This document shows positions 32,441 to 44,945 of a stretch of 64,000 nucleotides of DNA, piece by piece. Within the stretch, counting starts at the first letter, position 1. Each line of letters opens with the position of its first letter. Made by a program: the position numbers and the translations under genes. The notes below the pieces were generated by a model. That model searched no databases. It was not told the origin of the DNA and saw only the letters and a program-made list of their open reading frames with translations. The stretch comes from Heligmosomoides polygyrus polygyrus (lineage: Eukaryota; Nematoda; Chromadorea; Rhabditida; Heligmosomidae): positions 26,647,407 through 26,711,406 of the forward strand of contig OX377205.1 of NCBI GenBank assembly GCA_947396885.1. The letters are read 5' to 3'.

Positions 32441-32732
32441 GTTAGCGGCGCGTGTAGCGCAGTCGGAGCAGGCGCCGACTGTCACGTGCACTCGATACCA
32501 GGTTCCTGGTTCGAATTTCCCGCCCAGGCCAACCAAGCCTTCCATCCCTATGGGGTCGGTGAATTGGTACCAGACATGTCTGAGAAGGATAGTGCGCTGA
32601 CTTGTTCATCGGCTGGCCACCGCAAGTCATTGTATGGCTAATACGCATTCAAATCGCTTCCACGATATCCCGTAGAACTAGAATGCGTCGCGCCTCCCAA
32701 AGGGGGTTGAACAACGCCGTCCTTTATTCTTT
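32441..32732 (+). mobile_element. SINE-A reference copy (tRNA-derived, with TSD)
   Basis: The best copy for defining the family, 292 bp. The Pol III A box TAGCGCAGTCGG and B box GGTTCGAATTTCC are intact in the tRNA-like head (first 85 bp). A body with no coding frame follows, then a short AT-rich tail that in the family is (CCTTTAT)n. It is bounded by the 12-bp duplication TATGTCTTCTCT at 32429-32440 and 32733-32744. Such elements are copied by the enzymes of a partner LINE; which LINE has the same tail is not visible here. Confidence 0.95.
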
Positions 32733-32829
32733 TATGTCTTCTCTTGATTCATATTTCTTGATTAATAGCACTAGGAGTGCTTTGACGCTGTATAATTCTT
32801 TCTTTTTGCTCACATCAGCACTAAATAAA

Positions 32830-34010
32830 TGATATTAATATTATTAATTAAGAAATATTATTACTGATGTTTAGTGCTACCGTTTGTCTGCTCTGTAGCG
32901 TAGAACTTTTACTAAAATTGCTAATTGGATTATAAATAGCAGCCCTGTTAGAGAAGCTGGGTTTCAAGCAGTTTTCTTTAAAAAGGAATTTGCTCTGAAG
33001 AGAAGTCAAGCACTTAGCGATAGTGAACGCCGCAGATGCGATTTTTCTTTGGCTAAGAAGGGTTGCTAAATCCATAGCCGTGCATCCATAAGTGCACCCA
33101 AAACTGCAAGCCATTTAATAGCCACTGCAGATGAAAACACTGCAGATTCTCGGAAACTAGTCGCCTTTGGTATTTCGCAGCCGGCGGAACAACACGCTTC
33201 ATTTCCAAACCAATTTGGAGTCCTTCAAAACGCATTACCATTCTTACAACAGCTTTGATATCCGCTGTTTAAACGTTGTCAAACATCCCCCATAGAAAAG
33301 AGCTCGTTTCTATTACTCTCAGCCAAATAAGTAAAATCTCAAGTGAGAATTTAGACTGAATATTTTGAAGAAAATGCAAAAAGAAGAAGAAAGACGTGAC
33401 GTAAGGGGAATGAAATTAACGAGCACAAGGCCGCAACGAAATCGATACGGATGGCATTAAAAGGAGACGATTGCGGAGGACATTCATCATTTTTTCCCCG
33501 CCACTGCACTATGTACATACTTGGTGCACAGGCACCCTCGGGCGGTGACGATACGAAGAAGATGGCCGGCCGAAACAAACCCAGTAGCCGAGGTAATGCA
33601 CTTAGACATCACTCGCGGCACGCACGTCACATCAGATGCGCTCCAGTGGAACACGACTGGCCCAGAAGCCTTGTTAGGCAGCCGGTGAGTGGTCACGTCC
33701 TACACATGTGAGCGCGCTTCAGATGGATGAGATGAGTAGGAGCTAATAGCCCTTAAAGAGCCACGACCCAATCCATAGTTCGAGAGGATATAGGAGACGT
33801 CTCCCACGACAGTAACGGAGGAGTGATCTTTCGGTCGCAACAGAACGTTGTTAGGACAGCTTGCAACACCGTTACCAGCCGCTTGGGGATTGAAAACAAA
33901 GATCAATGGAGGAATAGATCGATACAGAAACGGGATAAGGGTGGATGTCCCCGTCAACCAACCCTTGGTCGAATGCACCACACATTCTATTTACACTGAT
34001 AGCCACGGTA
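32830..34010. other. No clear gene
   Basis: A GC-richer patch at 33450-33690 is open on both strands. The plus frame (from ATG 33451) reaches a GTGAGT donor at 33684, a possible first exon, but no second exon was found. Confidence 0.3.
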
Positions 34011-34021
34011 GATATGTAATA

Positions 34022-34928
34022 TTAGGTTGGTGAAAAAGGCTTGCACCAAAAATTTTGAAAATTTCCCAAGATTTAACGGAAACTTCCAAGAACTGTTTGG
34101 TGCCATGTACTTGTAGGACAAGCATTCTAGAATATTTCGTAATAATAATATTATACTAATATGATTTTCAGAATAATAATATTTGCATTTTTACACGATC
34201 TCCGTAACTCGGACAAAGCTTCGCGACTGACTATCGCATCATCTCTCCTTGTTCATTTTCGTTTAAGGAGTTTCTCGAAAATGTCGTCAAGGGAGGTAAA
34301 TCCGGGTTTTTCTTTGTTAGCAATACTCGGAAGGCTCAGTGGTTCCCTCAAAGCTCAAGGAGAACCACCTTCGAAGCAATCAAAGGCACCGTATGAAGGT
34401 AATGCTGTGCTGTTGGTGGGATTCTCGAGGAATGCTCTATCATGAGCTCCTTGACGACGGCAGCACAGTAACAGCGAACATCTATGTACGCTACACAGCT
34501 GAGAAGCTGAGCGATGCCATGTCGCGGAAAGGCGAAGGCGAAGAATGTTTAGCTTCTTCACGACTGCTTCCCCTCCCCACACGTCGCAAGGTCGTCTCGC
34601 CAGAAGTTGGAGGAACTTGGGTGGGAGGTGCTGCCCCACCCACCGTTTTCGCCAGCTTTTGCGCCATCGGGCTACCACCTCTTCCGAGCTCTCAAGCAAC
34701 ACCTGAGAGACAGGTGCTTGAACGACCGAACCGAAATGGAATCCGAGGTGACACCCTTCTTCGAGTCACATCCGACTTTATTACGGAAGAAAGGAATTCT
34801 TGATCTCCCCATCAGATGGCAGAAGGTTGTAGATCTACCTGGCAATTACTTTGTAAATTGAAGTCGCTCACAAAAGAAGATTTTGGAAAAAATGCGCTGT
34901 GCTGCAATCGACTTTTTCACCAACCTAG
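34022..34928 (+). mobile_element. Dead mariner transposon
   Basis: TA duplications at 34020-34021 and 34929-34930 flank inverted ends (TTAGGTTGGTGAAAAAGGC left; TAGGTTGGTGAAAAAG right on the opposite strand, with one mismatch at the last base). Transposase remains include a frame at about 34390-34540 (LLDDGSTVTANIYVRYTAEK) and the C-terminal frame at 34607-34861 (LGWEVLPHPPFSPAFAPSGY, then HLFRALKQHL). The third catalytic Asp, normally in the APSDY motif, is Gly here (APSGY). The element is about 0.9 kb against 1.3 kb for intact mariners, so the N-terminal half is largely lost. Confidence 0.88.
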
Positions 34929-34934
34929 TATCTT

Positions 34935-35870
34935 CCAATGATTATTGCGTGAATTATTATAAGCTAATACAAAAATTCTTTTATTAAGATTTCTATTTAA
35001 TATTATTTTTTATTTTTCAAGGAAAGCGAGAGCGCCTCCTTTCATTTAATCTTTTCGGGCCAGTGCAACCACAAGATGGGTAGTAAATGAGGAAAGAAAA
35101 CCGGCATCAGAAACAACATGGTAGTCGAAAGAAAAAATGACGAAGAATAAAAAGAGATTTAGGAAGTATGGGCGCACAGTAAGCAAAAAGAGTGTGAGAA
35201 AGAATGTCATTCCCATCGCAAACTTCTGCTGAACCAATGCTGAAGGCGTAAAAAAACTACTCTCTTGATGAGGCCGACAACAAGAAATCCACCAATTTCG
35301 ACAGAAATTCGTTTCATGGGATCAGCAAACGGCTATGATACTATTACCATAATCAGCCTTTGCCACTACGGGCCGGTCTTGTATCTTATAAGCCTCTTTG
35401 AACTGCTTCGTTCTATTTCCAATGAACATTGTACCCTCGTGGGATCCTGCAGTGATTTTAAGATTGAAGATATGTGAATTTTATCAAATTAGATAGAATG
35501 TACGCAGAATATCAAGCTATAAAGGGAAAAGAGAATGCTTCTGACAAGAGGAGGTCTCTCCACTATTCAACATCGACTTTACTGGAAATGTTAGGAGAAT
35601 TGTAATTCTAGGCATCCTTATTGTAGAACAACTCTTCTATTGTCTCTGCGTGCCCAGGAAAAGCATTCAAATAATGATTTTCAGAGTTGAAAAGAGTGGA
35701 CGATAAGGGAAGAAAATGAAGAACTGCACTCTAGCAAATTTTCTGATCCTCTTATACTGCGAATGATCGGCTTTACTCAGCATGCTACCACGGGTAATCT
35801 CCCCTAGGTGACCCTGGGAGTGGATCAAAGGCAAACTATATATCGTTGAATTGTACTGCATAATATATCA
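34935..35870. other. No gene seen
   Basis: AT-rich; short frames only; no recognised repeat. Confidence 0.35.
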
Positions 35871-35878
35871 CAGAGTCA

Positions 35879-36090
35879 TGTGGCATTGCAGTCGGAGAAA
35901 GTGCAACGGATTCCAGGTTTTAACAAAACATTCAAGGTTCCTTATCCAGATTCTCCGCCCAGGCCAACCAGTCCCTCCATCGCTCCGGGGTCGGTGAATT
36001 GATACCAGACTTGACTGAGATGGATAAACCAGCGAACTGCCCTTCGGTTGGCCATTGCAAGTAACTGCATAGCCAAATCGCCATCTTGCC
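35879..36090 (+). mobile_element. SINE-A copy, 3' truncated and diverged
   Basis: The head (TTGCAGTCGGAGAAAGTGC) has a short insertion before the B box region; the body (CTCCGCCCAGGCCAACCAG) is good. Ends at CATAGCCAAATCGCC with no tail. Confidence 0.75.
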
Positions 36091-36234
36091 AGCTGTGCTG
36101 AAGGCTTAAAAAGAACCGAAACTCTTAACACTGCGGTCCTTCCTGCCCAGCTCTCCTCAATCTCAACCTCGTTTTTCCTTAACCGTATCGTCACTGTTGC
36201 TCATTTGGACTCACAGATAATATATTTGTCGAAG

Positions 36235-36327
36235 ATGTTGCGTCAGGTGGTCAGAATTAAGGAGCTTCCTGATCTAAAGCTGTGGAATGTCGACAAACAG
36301 GGGCTAATTACGAGTGTGTCCCATAAG
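36235..36327 (+). CDS. Candidate first coding exon, unknown protein
   Basis: ATG at 36235 lies 19 bases after an acceptor-like CTCACAG (36210-36216) and opens 31 codons that end at AAG|GTAGGC (donor 36328). The peptide (MLRQVVRIKELPDLKLWNVD) looks like real protein. Codons are purine-first throughout. The next consensus acceptor, GCTTTCAG at 36421-36428, joins in phase but gives only 13 more codons (36429-36470) before a stop. Product unknown. Confidence 0.33.
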
Positions 36328-36392
36328 GTAGGCTTCAGGAGGTTGTGACCCTTGCAATTTGGTGGTGTGCCGTAACGGACAATATGGAGTTT

Positions 36393-36660
36393 TTAAAGGA
36401 ATATATGAAGAAGGAAATGTGCTTTCAGTTGCGAGAAAGGATCCACCACTGTCTTGCCTTCGCCAAATAAGCCCATAACAAATTTTTGAATGGCTTGAAT
36501 GTGGCCAATCAGTTCATCATGCTCGTTGATTAGTAAAGCGGTTATTCCTTTTATGTAACCAATTCTTCCAGGAGTTCCTAAATTTTCCGATTTATCAAGA
36601 ACCATTTCATTTCTCATGAAACATAAATATTGTGCATGTTTGCACCATTTCTGGTTGTTA
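36393..36660 (-). other. Unassigned minus-strand frame
   Basis: This part of a 150-codon open frame (36845-36393) reads like protein (GYIKGITALLINEHDELIGH), but its upstream third is antisense to an RTE tail. It competes with the plus-strand exon candidate just upstream. No family recognised. Confidence 0.22.
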
Positions 36661-36679
36661 TCTTGGTTTAATTTCGTGG

Positions 36680-36818
36680 TATCACGCCCTTCGTGTCCCG
36701 CGAGCGAGGAGGATCTATTGGGCCACTCTGGCAAATGACAGGGACGAATCGAGACGCTGCTAACACCTACTCGAGGAGCGCTTGACGCCTGCTCGCCTAC
36801 CATGATCGAGCGGCGATG
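36680..36818 (+). mobile_element. RTE 3' end relic
   Basis: Matches the 3' end of the RTE copy at 7833-9166 in reverse orientation: GGGCCACTCTGGCAAATGAC, then CGAATCGAGACGCTGCTAAC. Confidence 0.65.
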
Positions 36819-36924
36819 TATAATAAAGGTGCTTATCCGCTCCAAGGAGTGCCAAAAGATCGCAACCTATCATATCTTCGACTATGTCGCGGTGGATAGT
36901 AATACCAGATATAGACAAAGGAGC

Positions 36925-37118
36925 CGTTTAGGGTGCGCCATGCATTCTATCCTACACTTCTACGTACTTCTACGTGATGTCGTGGAAGATTTTTGAATGC
37001 ATATTTGGCTTGAACAATGGATAGCGGTGCCGATAAACAAGCGTTTTGTCCTTCCAGAATAAATTATTATAAATTCACCGACCCTGAAGGGATTGAAGGT
37101 TTTTTTGAAAACCAGAAC
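36925..37118 (-). mobile_element. SINE-A copy, 5' truncated
   Basis: Contains TGCGCCATGCATTCTATCC with a small duplication (ACTTCTACGTACTTCTACG) and AATTCACCGACCCTGAAGGG. It lacks the tRNA-like head. Confidence 0.65.
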
Positions 37119-37119
37119 T

Positions 37120-39569
37120 AACAAGGAGAGCCTCCAAAATTGCAGTGAGCTTTTGAGATGCAATTTTTACACGATGTATTGTCCCGTGTGGGGGTCCAAA
37201 GCCATGGTCAATTTTTTCGGAATGCTCTTCTCTGTGGTCGTAAAAAGGAGCATGAAGACGTAAGCGCGAAGTTCGTACTGCCCATGCGGAACTCTACATC
37301 CTGTCAAATTGCATTGCAGAAGCTCACCGCAAGTTTGGACGTTCACCTTGTAAGAGCCTCGATTAAGAAGAGGGCAGTCGCTGCCTCCTCTGACTGTGCT
37401 TCCACTTGTCCTTTAATACCCACAAATGAAACAGCAACCAAATAGAATCAGGAGTGCAGTATAGAATAGGAAAAGGTTAATGAAGCAAGGCAAGGAAATA
37501 CAAACAGAAAGACCCACGTGCATAGGAAGTGAGCGCAGAGTCGTTTGCGTTTCCTTTTTCTAGGCTAAAAACAAAGGATTGCAGTAAAACAGCAGGGAAA
37601 TAACTCACATAAAGAAAAAGGAATAAAGCAGAGCCAGCCACGAATATATTATGTGCAAGTGAGGAATTCTCTCTGGATTCAGAGTTCGGGAGAATGGAAA
37701 TAAATGAGATACTCGGGAAGAAAACAGTAGTGTCCATATATCAATTTGTTGCAACTATCTAACAATAAGGAAAGCAAACGGAAATGATCTATTACAAGCT
37801 GAACAGACAAACTGCCTTCGAATAAACGTCGTACGAATTTGCCAAATTCTAGCATTACCAACGTGACCAGTTTTTTCAGCCGACATAGCGTGTGCATGGC
37901 TTGTCACCAATATCGCGATTGCACAAAGAAAACTGCTCTCGAAGGAATTGCAGGCATTGCACGGAGACGGAGATCTGAAGATTGCATGGTCCACAGCTTT
38001 CTTGACCAGTGCAACAAGCAACGCATGCATTCGAGGAGTAGAACGACCACTGGACACTCCCGTGAACGATTTGACAGCTGGCAAACAATTGCATAGAATT
38101 CGTCGACTGCACGACCTACCCGGGTACTGTGAGTTTTGATGAGCCCAATGAAATTTAACCCTCACACACATTACATTCTTGACATATTCCAGCTGCTAAA
38201 CAGCCGCCAGTTTTTCCCGTCCGCTCTCACGAATGCTTTATGTTATGCTAGGCTCTGTTGAGTTCTTGAATATCTCACTTTTAAGAGGTCTCAATCGTGA
38301 ATTAAGGCGATGAATCCAAGGGTCCTTATCGTTTTCAAGAAATGCATGAAATCTCGATCTCGACATTTCGATTTGCACCATACTCAATCATTGTTCGGTA
38401 CAGTCATAATGGCATCCGAAAAAAGTAATAATAACAAATAAAAAATGAAGTAGTGGTGGCAGTAGCAGTAGTAATATAAAGAATAACCATAAAGTAATCG
38501 AAAATAATAGTATCTGCGCTGAAGGGAAATGTGTGTTGTGATGAGGGTTAGCTCCGTGTCATCTAATTAGACAGCAAGCAACAGCCTTAATGTGCTTTTG
38601 TTTTGGACCCCAGCTTGTCATCCGTGTTCTCATTGACAGCCTACACATGTGATTGCAAACGATAGCGTTTTTCGATGACTATAACACAAGATAGGGGTCT
38701 GAAGATACTGAAGCAATGCAGCAGAATTTATAGAGACGCTAATAAATAGGTAGCACTATGGGATCTATCCTAATGGTGGGAATTCTACTTGGACTAGTCG
38801 ACAGCGGTGGCAAAACTGGAAGTAAACTACTTTGCAAATACAACAGCCTGAACTAACCTACGAGAGGACCTCTCCTTGCAGTTATCTAGCCGGTAGAAGC
38901 CACAACTTTTCCGCTTGTTTCGATTTTCTGGCAGGCTCCCCCCCCCCCTCCAGCCTGAATAGATCTGCGGCTATGTACTTCATTAAGTTGAAAAGTAAAA
39001 TTCTGACAGTTTTCCCGTCTTTAAACAAATACATAGAGAGCTTGAATGGTCCGGCAACCATCAATGTAGTAGATATCATGTGCTTTTGGTGTGAGGAGAT
39101 TTGTTATTTCTGAGGGAACATGATTCTAAACAAGCATCTTCTGCGCATCTTCAGTTTATCACGCCATTTTTGATGTATGGATATTATGAGCTTTCGCAGC
39201 AATCGACGGTTTTTATCCTAGTCCAAAGCCAACATCAAAATCCTTGCAGGAGAGAGCTCACTGCGTAAGACAGATGTTTCACCTTATAGAGATTACGGAG
39301 CTAGGACATCTACATATAAACCACAACCAAAGATGTGATACGGATCTGAAAAGACTAGTGTCACTTGTCTAAGCCTGTCTGAGAAAAGCCAGAAAATAGA
39401 CTACTTATTGACCTTTAGAACAGCCGAAAACGTAAGCGTTTCTCACTTCTTGTCCAGGTTGGTGCTAACTGAACAGGTATTAACAGTCATTTAGGGAGCA
39501 TGAATAGCAATCTGTCACGAAGAATAGACAACGAGTGAGCTCTTATTCTGGTTAAGGTTACCTACTGCT
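37120..39569. other. No gene recognised
   Basis: The longest frames (138 codons minus at 38171-37755; 95 plus at 37158-37445; 93 plus at 38832-39113) show no motif I know and no clear splice pairs. A C-run lies at 38939-38949. Confidence 0.35.
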
Positions 39570-39580
39570 AAGCTTTTGTA

Positions 39581-39875
39581 GGGGGCGTTTAGCGCAGTCG
39601 GAGGAGGTGCCGACTGTCGCGTGCACTCGATACCAGGTTTCTGGATCGGATTTCCCGCCCAGGCCAACCAAGCCTTCCATGCCTCCTGGGTCGGTGAATT
39701 GGTACCAGACGCGTCTGGGAAGGATAAAGCGCTGATTTGTTCATCGCCTGGCCACCGCAAGTCATTGTATGGCCAAATACGCATTCAACTCGCCTCCGCG
39801 ACATCCCGTAGAAATAGAATGGGTGGCACATCCCAAAGGCGATTGAATAACGCCGTCCTTTCTCCTTTATCCTTT
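39581..39875 (+). mobile_element. SINE-A copy, full length with TSD
   Basis: Bounded by AAGCTTTTGTA at 39570-39580 and 39876-39886. The A box is mutated (TTAGCGCAGTCGG kept, GTG before it lost). The hairpin loop has changed to CCAGACGCGTCTGG while both stem arms are intact. Confidence 0.93.
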
Positions 39876-39889
39876 AAGCTTTTGTAAGA

Positions 39890-41925
39890 ACACTTATACT
39901 TCAGGAGGCTGTTCATCACTGTCCGGAGATCCACGTCTGAACAGATCTGTCATTTTGCTCTTTATTTTTGTTCGAGCCACTACTGCACAACAATGTACAC
40001 TAGAAAAAAGAAACAAGTGCAAAACTGAGGCAGCTAAGTTTGAGTACCATGATTTCTAAGGGTCTCATTTTTTCGACACAACCACCCGCTCACCTACTCA
40101 CTAGGGGTCGGCACACAATATTTGGATGGCTTGAGTGGTAACTTAAAATTTAAAACTAAAAGGCTCTTTCACCAGTTGTGCTTAGGACTCATTTTTTCGG
40201 ATCATAAGGATTGATTCATGAAGAAAATAATACTCCTTCACCAACGCGATACTGAGTCTGGCTTCAATGACCTCGCATGAGTTTGCGTTCGCGATAAGCA
40301 GAATTTTGAGGAACTGAGATATTTGAATATATAAGAGCATTAAAAAAGATACTTTTAGTTAGACTAAAAAGGAATTTCGGGCCAAACTGTGGTTTTTTTA
40401 AAGCAGAAGGCGAAAACTGACAAAACTTTCTTGACGACTAGGTTCTTCTCATCGCCTGAAGAACGCGAGACTAGAAGCATTACCGAAGACTCAACAGAAC
40501 CCAGAGGCAAGACGAAGATTTTTATTCAGATATTTTAAAATTACTTCTACCAATTACTCTACATGAAATTCAACCCGTTCTTTCTTTTGCTCCATCTACT
40601 AGTGAAACGTTGAGCGAAATTGCCTTCTTCGAGGCCACAAAAGGAATTTTTGTTCAAAAGTTCCGGGCGCGTTCGAAACATTTGCAAATTTGTGCATCTT
40701 GCTATCGTTAAATTATCATGGAACATAAAAACTTTCTGCATCAATGAAATTTCCATCACAAAATAAACTTGCTGGGCAGGCACGTCATGTAAGATTATTT
40801 TTACCGTACGTACAAAGATCGGAAAAAAGCCAAGAAGTGCACTGTAGTCGCATCCTTTTTGTGTTTTTTTTGCCATGAGTCCTTTCTTTTTCATCCTTCG
40901 CCAAAAACTTGTCAAGCAACCAGAGAACGACTGGAGGTTTAAATTACTACTTATCCACCTCAGTGTGAAGCACGTATTTCTCCAAACTTCCCGAGGCGTT
41001 CGTGAACGAGCTCAAAGAGCTGCCAGATATTTAGATGCCCTCAAAAGCCAATTTTTAGTCACTAGCGGCTGAAGAAGAGTGGAGCTAAAGGTCAGGGAAT
41101 ACTACGAGGAGGCAAAGCGGCATTTGAGTGAATAATGCGCGGCGGGTGACAAGGAAGTCTGCCAGACTCGCAGAAGAATGAGGTGTTGTGCCGAAGAACA
41201 GGTATTAGAGCGACGTAAAGGGCAGCAGCTCACACCAGAGACCAGAGACAACGAAAAACACGGTGAGATTGGACCCCTCGAGGAAACAAGCAGGAAGACC
41301 CTTCATTTCGAACCTACGCCCCCTCTGAATGTGCTGGGGAACGTGTGGTAAGAAGGAAAAAAGAGGAAGAGAAAACTTGAGAAACTTGGCATCTGCAAGA
41401 TACCCTAGGCGGAAAGAGTTCACAAAGAGCATCGTCTGCCCTCACAAGCGCGTCTACCATTTACCCTTGTCCGGCAGGACGGATGGACTTTTTCGACGAA
41501 GACGCTGAATGTGGATTCAGGAAGCCCGTAAACTCTGACGCAGCGGAGGCGCCGCCTTGATTTCGATGGCGATGACGAGGGTCGACCTTTTCTCGGATGG
41601 CGAATGTTCGCGCGATGTATTCAAGTGAGCAGTAACAATAGAGTGACTCGACGATGTTCTGAATGGAGTCTCAAAGATCAGAACCCAGGCTGAAGAACTG
41701 CAGAGAAACATCCAGTTGTTGGCACGCTGATGCTATTTCCAGTGTACCCGAAGGGGAATGATTCATAAGGTAGTTATCGCACTTTTTCCCAGAAGCCCCT
41801 TTATTCAGATTTGTACGGTTAAATCGAAGTTTTTCCATTTGTCGTTGAAAGTCCTCTGGTGAAGTGTCGGCTCACTCAGTTATAGGTGGAAAATCACTTA
41901 ACTCCCAGTTTTCCATAAGCATAAG
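39890..41925. other. No gene recognised
   Basis: The minus frame 40915-40559 (118 codons) is unassigned. A GC-rich patch at 41480-41620 has a plus frame ending at CAA|GTGAGC (GRPFLGWRMFARCIQ), a possible exon with no acceptor found. Confidence 0.3.
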
Positions 41926-41929
41926 GATA

Positions 41930-42192
41930 AATCATGTTAATTAATCCCTTTTTGGAAAGCACTACGCAATTTCTTCTATAGCATATCGTGGGGGTAATTT
42001 GGATGAGCGTTTGGTCAACACAATGAATTGCGGTGATCCGCCGATTGAGAAGTCAGTGTGGTATCCTTCCCAAACTGATCTGGTCCTAATTCAAAAACCC
42101 TGGAGTGATGGATGGCTTGGTTGGCGTTCGCAGGATTTCAGAATGACGAACCTGAAGTCGGCTACACATGAGGACTCCGCCGACTACACCGG
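41930..42192 (-). mobile_element. SINE-A copy, diverged
   Basis: Recognised by TTAATCCCTTTTTGGAAAGC, TATCCTTCCCAAACTGATCT and GGCTTGGTTGGCGTTCGC. Confidence 0.7.
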
Positions 42193-42539
42193 CAGCGCCC
42201 AATTTTCTACAGCGTCATCTTTTGGAACACACAACCCTGCCGGGCGGACCCAGTCAGTCTTGCCTACGCTTGAATTCATCGTTACAGTGAAAGGGGTGCC
42301 AAAATAAGGTCAAGTATAAACTTATAAGGGAACACATGAGCACCACAAGAAGCGCCGATTTCGTGCGATTCATGCATCGATCTAAGCTCTGTTCGCAACG
42401 ATCACCACTAGGAGACCCGTTACTTCTGCAGCGGTAACTGATACCAGCCAGCCTTTTGATGATAAACAATGATTTCTTCATCGGCCGGTCAAACTAAACC
42501 AGAGTTTAGACCAAATATGGATAAATCACAAAGATTAGT

Positions 42540-42765
42540 GTTGAACTCTTCCTCTCTGGAATACGCCAAGTATTACACCTTTACGGTATACCGTGAGGAT
42601 AATCTGGATGCGCATTTGGCCTAAACAAACTTTTTGTGATCACCCGGTGGAGAAACCAGTGTTCTGTCCCTCTAGAGTAAGCTACATACACCGCGGCAGT
42701 TCACCAACCCAGGTGGGATGGAGGGTTTGGTTGGTCTGAAAACCTAAACCTTGATTCATACTGTA
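42540..42765 (-). mobile_element. SINE-A copy, strongly diverged
   Basis: Only the order of blocks supports it: GGAATACGCCAAG, ATGCGCATTTGGCC, TTCACCAACCCAGGTGGGAT, GGTTTGGTTGGTCTG. Confidence 0.55.
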
Positions 42766-42769
42766 AGCG

Positions 42770-43625
42770 AGAAGAGTACTCTACTGACGTAAATATTCCA
42801 AATATTTAAAAACTTCCTCCAAGGTGTCCCGCGTCCCTGAGAGATTCTACAAAGCCCAATCGTACCTTATCTGCTTTTAATAAATTTAGGGATCGACTAC
42901 TCGTCCAAATAAACATTCCTTGGTTCAAAAAACGAGGATATGGTTGAGATTTGGGTCACCTCTCTCAATCCTCTAGCAGTTGCGGTTGGGGTTACAAGCT
43001 GTTACAAAGATATTAGTAAGGAAGAAAAGCTCTGCGCTTCTTCATCTACAATTCTGAAGAAAGACCTGTATTAACATTCTAGAACCGCATCGAAGTTAAC
43101 ATACTATCTGAAAGCTTTCAAGCTTCCAAGATTCAATAAGTTTCAGTAATTCTGCTTGTTTTTGTTCAAAAGTCTTTCCATCGATTAGAAAGGATGAAAG
43201 AAGATGAGACACTGCTTAATGCGAGTTTAGGAGCCCGTATCTTCCTCTCTGAAGCGTCTTCAATAAAGATGACATCAGCGAGCGATATTCCCAAAATAGG
43301 ACGCCGTACTTTGAGCGACGATCTCATTCAATAACGGGGAGTGCTTCCACGTTAAGACATTAAAATAAACCATGGAAGCGCATAAATCATTAGTTGGGAC
43401 ATTATAGACATTTTCTTTTCTTATTTTTATGAGGTTATAGACCACGACGCAGGCCAAGTCGTTGCAAATTAGGTAGGCCGGCCAGATCAGAGCCGAAACG
43501 AGAACTGACTGGATTCTGCCATGTGTCATAAGAACACCAGAAAGCTCGCCATCACGTTGGCCGGGTTTCTTCTTGAAAGCTCTAAGCGATTGATGTCACT
43601 TCTTTCGCTCTTCAGGTGAAGACGA
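42770..43625. other. No gene seen
   Basis: AT-rich. An 84-codon minus frame (43529-43275) is unassigned. Confidence 0.35.
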
Positions 43626-43629
43626 TCAC

Positions 43630-43705
43630 TGGAGCATTCTGGCACACAACAGGAACAAATGGAGACATGTCTGGCACCCGCTCGATCAACTACACGACAA
43701 GTGAC
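43630..43705 (+). mobile_element. RTE 3' end relic
   Basis: TGGAGCATTCTGGCACACAA, then AATGGAGACATGTCTGGCAC and CGCTCGATCAACTACACGAC match the last ~80 bases of the RTE element at 7833 onward. Confidence 0.6.
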
Positions 43706-43719
43706 GGCCTTTGAGAGCT

Positions 43720-44930
43720 AGTCCTCCAAAGTCTCCAAACTCCTGATCTGCATGGGAGGCTAAATGATCAGCTATCACACAGGTAATCTCCAATGCTACC
43801 ACAACCACCTCAAAATCCAGAACAACAACAAATTACTACTTTACCACTCATCCCTAAAACGTACTCAGTTTAGAAAAGGGTGAGTGCTATTACCCAGGAG
43901 CCTGAACCGTTCACAGATACTCCTGAAAAGCCTGTACTACGATAAAGGCTACTGAAGAACCCCAGCAGACATGACGACCAGTTTGGAGCTCCTCGCCTCA
44001 AAATTCAAAACCACGAAGGAAAAAAGGCGTAAATGCTGATCTTTTCACTAACTCTTCCCACAGACGGCGACGATTCACAGAGAGCGTGAATGCGTTCCAC
44101 CCCACAGCGGTTTCATGGACGGGCCAGCATCATACATAGTTGCTCTCCTGAAACACCAGAGATTGGGTTTGAGTTTGAAAAGGAGACCACGAAGCGCTTT
44201 CGATAGAGAAAAAAATGAGATGCAAGCCTTGCCTCGAAAAGAAAATGAATAAAAGGGCAACATAACGATGTCAGTTTAACAGACGAGAGCGGCACACGCA
44301 CGCGCATCTAATCCGTAGCCAAATGGGCTGTGAATAAGAGAAAGCGGCCGTTAGTAAATAATTCCACGAGCATCAGTTGCAGCAACAATTCCCCTCCCCC
44401 CCCCTCCCAGCAAAGGAAAGATCAAAATGGTGGACAGGTGGATGGGAATGAGCTAAGAGCAAATCTTCCACAATGGGATGAGCCGCGCTCTCTACCGCTG
44501 TCACATTGTAATGAATAGTGATTGTTCCACATACATATGGCTTGCGCAGGCCGTTCACTGAACGTGCCGGCATGTTACCCCAAAAAAGACAGGTCTATTG
44601 CTATTGACCGAAGACGTCTTCTGCGCGTAATAAAATTGGTTTTCATATTTTTCCTAGTGTGGCAGGTGACCAAGCAGGCACAAAATGACCAGATACATTG
44701 GAAAGAAGCAATACATCAAGCACTCATACATCCTCGAAGGCGTTCACAGTTCGGGTAAATAATCGCGACAATACTGTAGAAGAAAAAAGAAGCGCACGTC
44801 TTTTGACCGTTCATAGACAAGCCTGGAGGCTTTTCTTCATTGCTACTACTGAGATGGACTACCGTAAGCTCCGATAGGTGAGAAGTGTTGTGGCAGTCGG
44901 TACATGCAGCCGGAGCTTATTTTTCCTTGT
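43720..44930. other. No gene recognised
   Basis: Short frames on both strands only. A C-run sits at about 44393-44406. Confidence 0.35.
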
Positions 44931-44945
44931 TCTTTCCTTGTGGAG

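Noticed and set aside
33451..33711. First exon ending at GTGAGT (33684)
   Set aside because: Both strands are open and no downstream exon was found; evidence too thin.
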